From an uncultured Clostridium sp. (lineage in GTDB: Bacteria > Bacillota > Clostridia > TANB77 > CAG-508), in NCBI GenBank assembly GCA_947568535.1, contig CANOPF010000010.1:1-34306 (forward strand): a DNA stretch of 34,306 nucleotides, written 5' to 3'. The notes under the pieces are model-generated. The model did not search any database. It saw only the letters and a list, made by a program, of their open reading frames with translations, and was not told where the DNA came from. The translations under genes were made by a program, and so were the position numbers. How positions within the stretch are numbered: the stretch's first letter is position 1; each line of letters opens with the position of its first letter. Positions 32,796 to 34,306 of this stretch are shown here, piece after piece.

Positions 32796-33338
32796 ATGGA
32801 ATATATTGATGTTCTTGATGAAAATGGTGTAAAAACTGGCGAAATTTTAAGCCGTAAAGAAATTCACCAACGTGAATTATGGCATCGTGCAATTGTAATT
32901 GCTATAATCAACGGAAACAATGAAATTTTATTACAACAAAGAAGTATGAACAAAGACAAGAATGCTGGTCTTTGGGACATTTCTGTAGCTGGTCACATTT
33001 CAACAGGGCAAGATGCTATTTCAGCTGCTGCACGAGAAATCAATGAAGAAGTTTCTGTTGGTATTAAAGCTAAAGTTAGTATAACAGATTTTAGGTATAT
33101 GTTTTCATACAGAGTATCTCAAAAATTTGCAGATGACTATGTAGAGAACCAGTTTTATGACTTCTTCATTTTAAGAAAAAATGGTTTACGTGCAAAAGAT
33201 GTCACACTCCAAGAATCTGAAGTTCAAGATGCGAAGTTTGTATCTCTTCAGGAACTGGAAGAAATTTTACAAACCGACTGTATTGTAAAACGTGATCCTG
33301 TTTATGATGCATTACGTGATTATTTATATCGTTATTAA
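32796..33338 (+). CDS. Nudix hydrolase, isopentenyl-diphosphate isomerase-like
   Basis: The 180-aa Nudix-fold protein belongs to the group annotated as type I IPP-isomerase-like hydrolases. It starts EYIDVLDENGVKTGEILSRK and has HQRELWHRAIVIAI, LLQQRSMNKDKNAGLWDISV and a Nudix box GHISTGQDAISAAAREINEE. In the consensus G-x5-E-x7-R-E-x2-E-E box the first Glu is Gln here, while the REINEE core is kept. The substrate is unknown. GGAG precedes the ATG, and a strong terminator follows 8 nt after the stop. With no other isoprenoid gene nearby, a nucleotide or cofactor diphosphate substrate is as likely as IPP. Confidence 0.8.
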   Translation: MEYIDVLDENGVKTGEILSRKEIHQRELWHRAIVIAIINGNNEILLQQRSMNKDKNAGLWDISVAGHISTGQDAISAAAREINEEVSVGIKAKVSITDFRYMFSYRVSQKFADDYVENQFYDFFILRKNGLRAKDVTLQESEVQDAKFVSLQELEEILQTDCIVKRDPVYDALRDYLYRY

Positions 33339-33346
33339 TGCATTGG

Positions 33347-33377
33347 AGGACTCTCTCATCATGAGGGAGTCCTTTTT
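33347..33377 (+). terminator. Terminator after the Nudix gene
   Basis: GGACTCTCTC (33348-33357) and GAGGGAGTCC (33363-33372) form a 10-bp stem with one G-U pair and a 5-nt loop, extended by an A-T pair and followed by five T. Confidence 0.85.
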
Positions 33378-33410
33378 ATATATTTTATTATATTCGCTTG
33401 TAACAACTTT

Positions 33411-33800
33411 TTATACATAAATCAATTCACTAAAAACAATTTCTTCGGCTTGTGCCTTAATAGAGTTCATTGTGCCTACCCAGTAGAGCATATCTGTATT
33501 TTTCATATCTTCGGTTAAATCACTTTTTGCTTTTAACTCACTGATAATCTGTTGTACTCTATTATCTGCTGTTTCTTGTATTTCTTTTAAATGTGTATTT
33601 AATGTTCCATTCATAAACATTATAATATAATCAGCTTTTTTGTATTCTTTTAAATATTTTAATCTCATTCTTCCATATTTATTTAAAGTGATTTTTTCCT
33701 GTTTAGGCATTGCTAGGTTTGGTATATAATAATCTCCTTCTAAATGATATTCAATACCTGTTCTTCCATCAATTTTTGTTTTTGGTAATTCATTATCCAT
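33411..33800 (-). CDS. TnpV family transposon-encoded protein
   Basis: The 129-aa product matches the TnpV family of small proteins carried by mobile elements of Clostridia. It has GIEYHLEGDYYIPNL near the start and a MRLKYLKEYKKADYIIMFMN block. The C-terminus has MLYWVGTMNSIKAQAEEIVF followed by SELIYV. Function is unknown. AAAGGAGG lies 7 nt before the ATG. It follows the MobV-type relaxase gene by 15 nt on the same strand, a combination that marks a mobilisable element. Confidence 0.8.
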   Translation of the reverse strand: MDNELPKTKIDGRTGIEYHLEGDYYIPNLAMPKQEKITLNKYGRMRLKYLKEYKKADYIIMFMNGTLNTHLKEIQETADNRVQQIISELKAKSDLTEDMKNTDMLYWVGTMNSIKAQAEEIVFSELIYV

Positions 33801-33815
33801 AACATTTTCCTCCTT

Positions 33816-34306
33816 TTAAAATCTGGTATCATTATTTTTCTTTTTATTCTTGATTTGCTTGTTTTCATCTGGTATAGTTACTCTTTTATGAATATTATTA
33901 GCAATTTCATTATCATTATTATCAAATATGCCATTCTTATATAAGTCATCACTTACAATTTTATAGTTATTATCTTTATCATAACAAATTCTTTTTTGAA
34001 AATGGCTCATAATACTATGCCAAAATCCTTTAAATTTGTGTAATTCTTGTTTTAGTTTCTCCTTTTCAGCTTGTAACTTGCCAATAATTTTATCTTTTAG
34101 CGATAATTCACTTTTTAAATTGCTTATTTCATTATCTTTTAGTTCTATTTCATATTTAAGTGAACGATTTTCTTTTTCTATTTCAAAAGCAGAATGTTCA
34201 AAATCTTTAATTGCCATATTTAAGTCATTTACACTTCTAACAGTTTTAGTAATATCTTTTACATCTTCTGTATAATTTTTGATTTTCTGGACATCCTCGT
34301 TTGAAA
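33816..34306 (-). CDS. C-terminal part of a MobV/Pre-type relaxase, 5' end beyond the window
   Basis: The frame is open from the right edge to the stop at 33816, giving 162 visible residues; the internal ATG at 34217 is not the true start. The visible part is a long coiled coil (ENRSLKYEIELKDNEISNLK and onwards). It is followed by GFWHSIMSHFQKRICYDKDN and a basic tail ending KKKNNDTRF, which I recognise as the C-terminal region of plasmid recombination/mobilisation (MobV, Pre) proteins. The catalytic N-terminal domain is outside the window. Such relaxases nick DNA at oriT for mobilisation by a helper element. Confidence 0.75.
   Translation of the reverse strand, partial: SNEDVQKIKNYTEDVKDITKTVRSVNDLNMAIKDFEHSAFEIEKENRSLKYEIELKDNEISNLKSELSLKDKIIGKLQAEKEKLKQELHKFKGFWHSIMSHFQKRICYDKDNNYKIVSDDLYKNGIFDNNDNEIANNIHKRVTIPDENKQIKNKKKNNDTRF

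Noticed and set aside
33816..34217. A complete 133-aa gene starting at 34217
   Set aside because: The frame stays open to the window edge and the sequence matches an internal part of MobV-type relaxases, so the ATG is internal.
1..34306. CRISPR arrays, rRNA or tRNA genes
   Set aside because: I saw no regularly spaced repeats and no tRNA or rRNA sequence on either strand by eye; a covariance-model scan would be needed to exclude tRNAs formally.

Overview
The window is about 34 kb of very AT-rich Bacillota DNA. The gene set (AddB-type recombination nuclease, an rnc and radical-SAM pair, TrmL, YfiH, YitT, GH73 autolysin) and the MobV/TnpV mobile genes point to a Clostridia-class, probably gut-associated bacterium. 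This is inferred from gene content; I could not run a phylogeny.

Layout. (a) 1-3057 is accessory. It holds the edge of a minus-strand gene, a two-gene ATP-grasp and GNAT_C-type acyltransferase cassette between two imperfect direct repeats, and a 41-aa small ORF. It abuts an ABC ATPase gene that lost its 3' end. (b) 3755-12367 is mostly minus-strand housekeeping: an Rpn-type nuclease remnant, trmL, a second SPOUT RNA methyltransferase, mfd, a type IA topoisomerase and an HD phosphohydrolase. (c) 12548-16140 runs on the plus strand: leuS, then a putative zinc metallopeptidase-like gene whose frame is broken. (d) 16148-26966 returns to the minus strand: a GltD-like oxidoreductase, a family 4 uracil-DNA glycosylase (frame broken), an S66 peptidase, yfiH, addB, an OGG1-type glycosylase, a YitT membrane protein (frame broken), a radical SAM protein and rnc. 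(e) 27178-29382 encodes a membrane-anchored GH73 glucosaminidase and a membrane-anchored unknown. (f) 29519-34306 is accessory again: an unknown gene, a candidate type I toxin/antisense-RNA pair, a DUF2806-like gene, a small unknown plus a Nudix/IPP-isomerase-like gene, then TnpV and the C-terminal part of a MobV relaxase running off the window.

Main observation. Three unrelated backbone genes (metallopeptidase-like, uracil-DNA glycosylase, YitT) each need exactly one +1 shift to give a full-length, family-sized protein. In all three the surplus base is the C of an in-frame CGG codon, and reading resumes on GGA, GGA or GGG (Gly). I scanned every coding sequence by eye. I found no other in-frame CGG in the backbone; every other coding CGG trinucleotide there straddles two codons. 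The only in-frame CGG that reads through is codon 8 of a small gene in the right-hand accessory region. This suggests CGG is unassigned or starved in this organism and acts as a +1 frameshift signal, with two of three sites in a CTT-CGG-G context like classical +1 slippery sites. A systematic sequencing or assembly artefact is the main alternative.

Other items of interest: the candidate type I toxin-antitoxin pair, the repeat-flanked ATP-grasp/acyltransferase cassette, and a 16-bp perfect inverted repeat containing both stop codons of a convergent gene pair.
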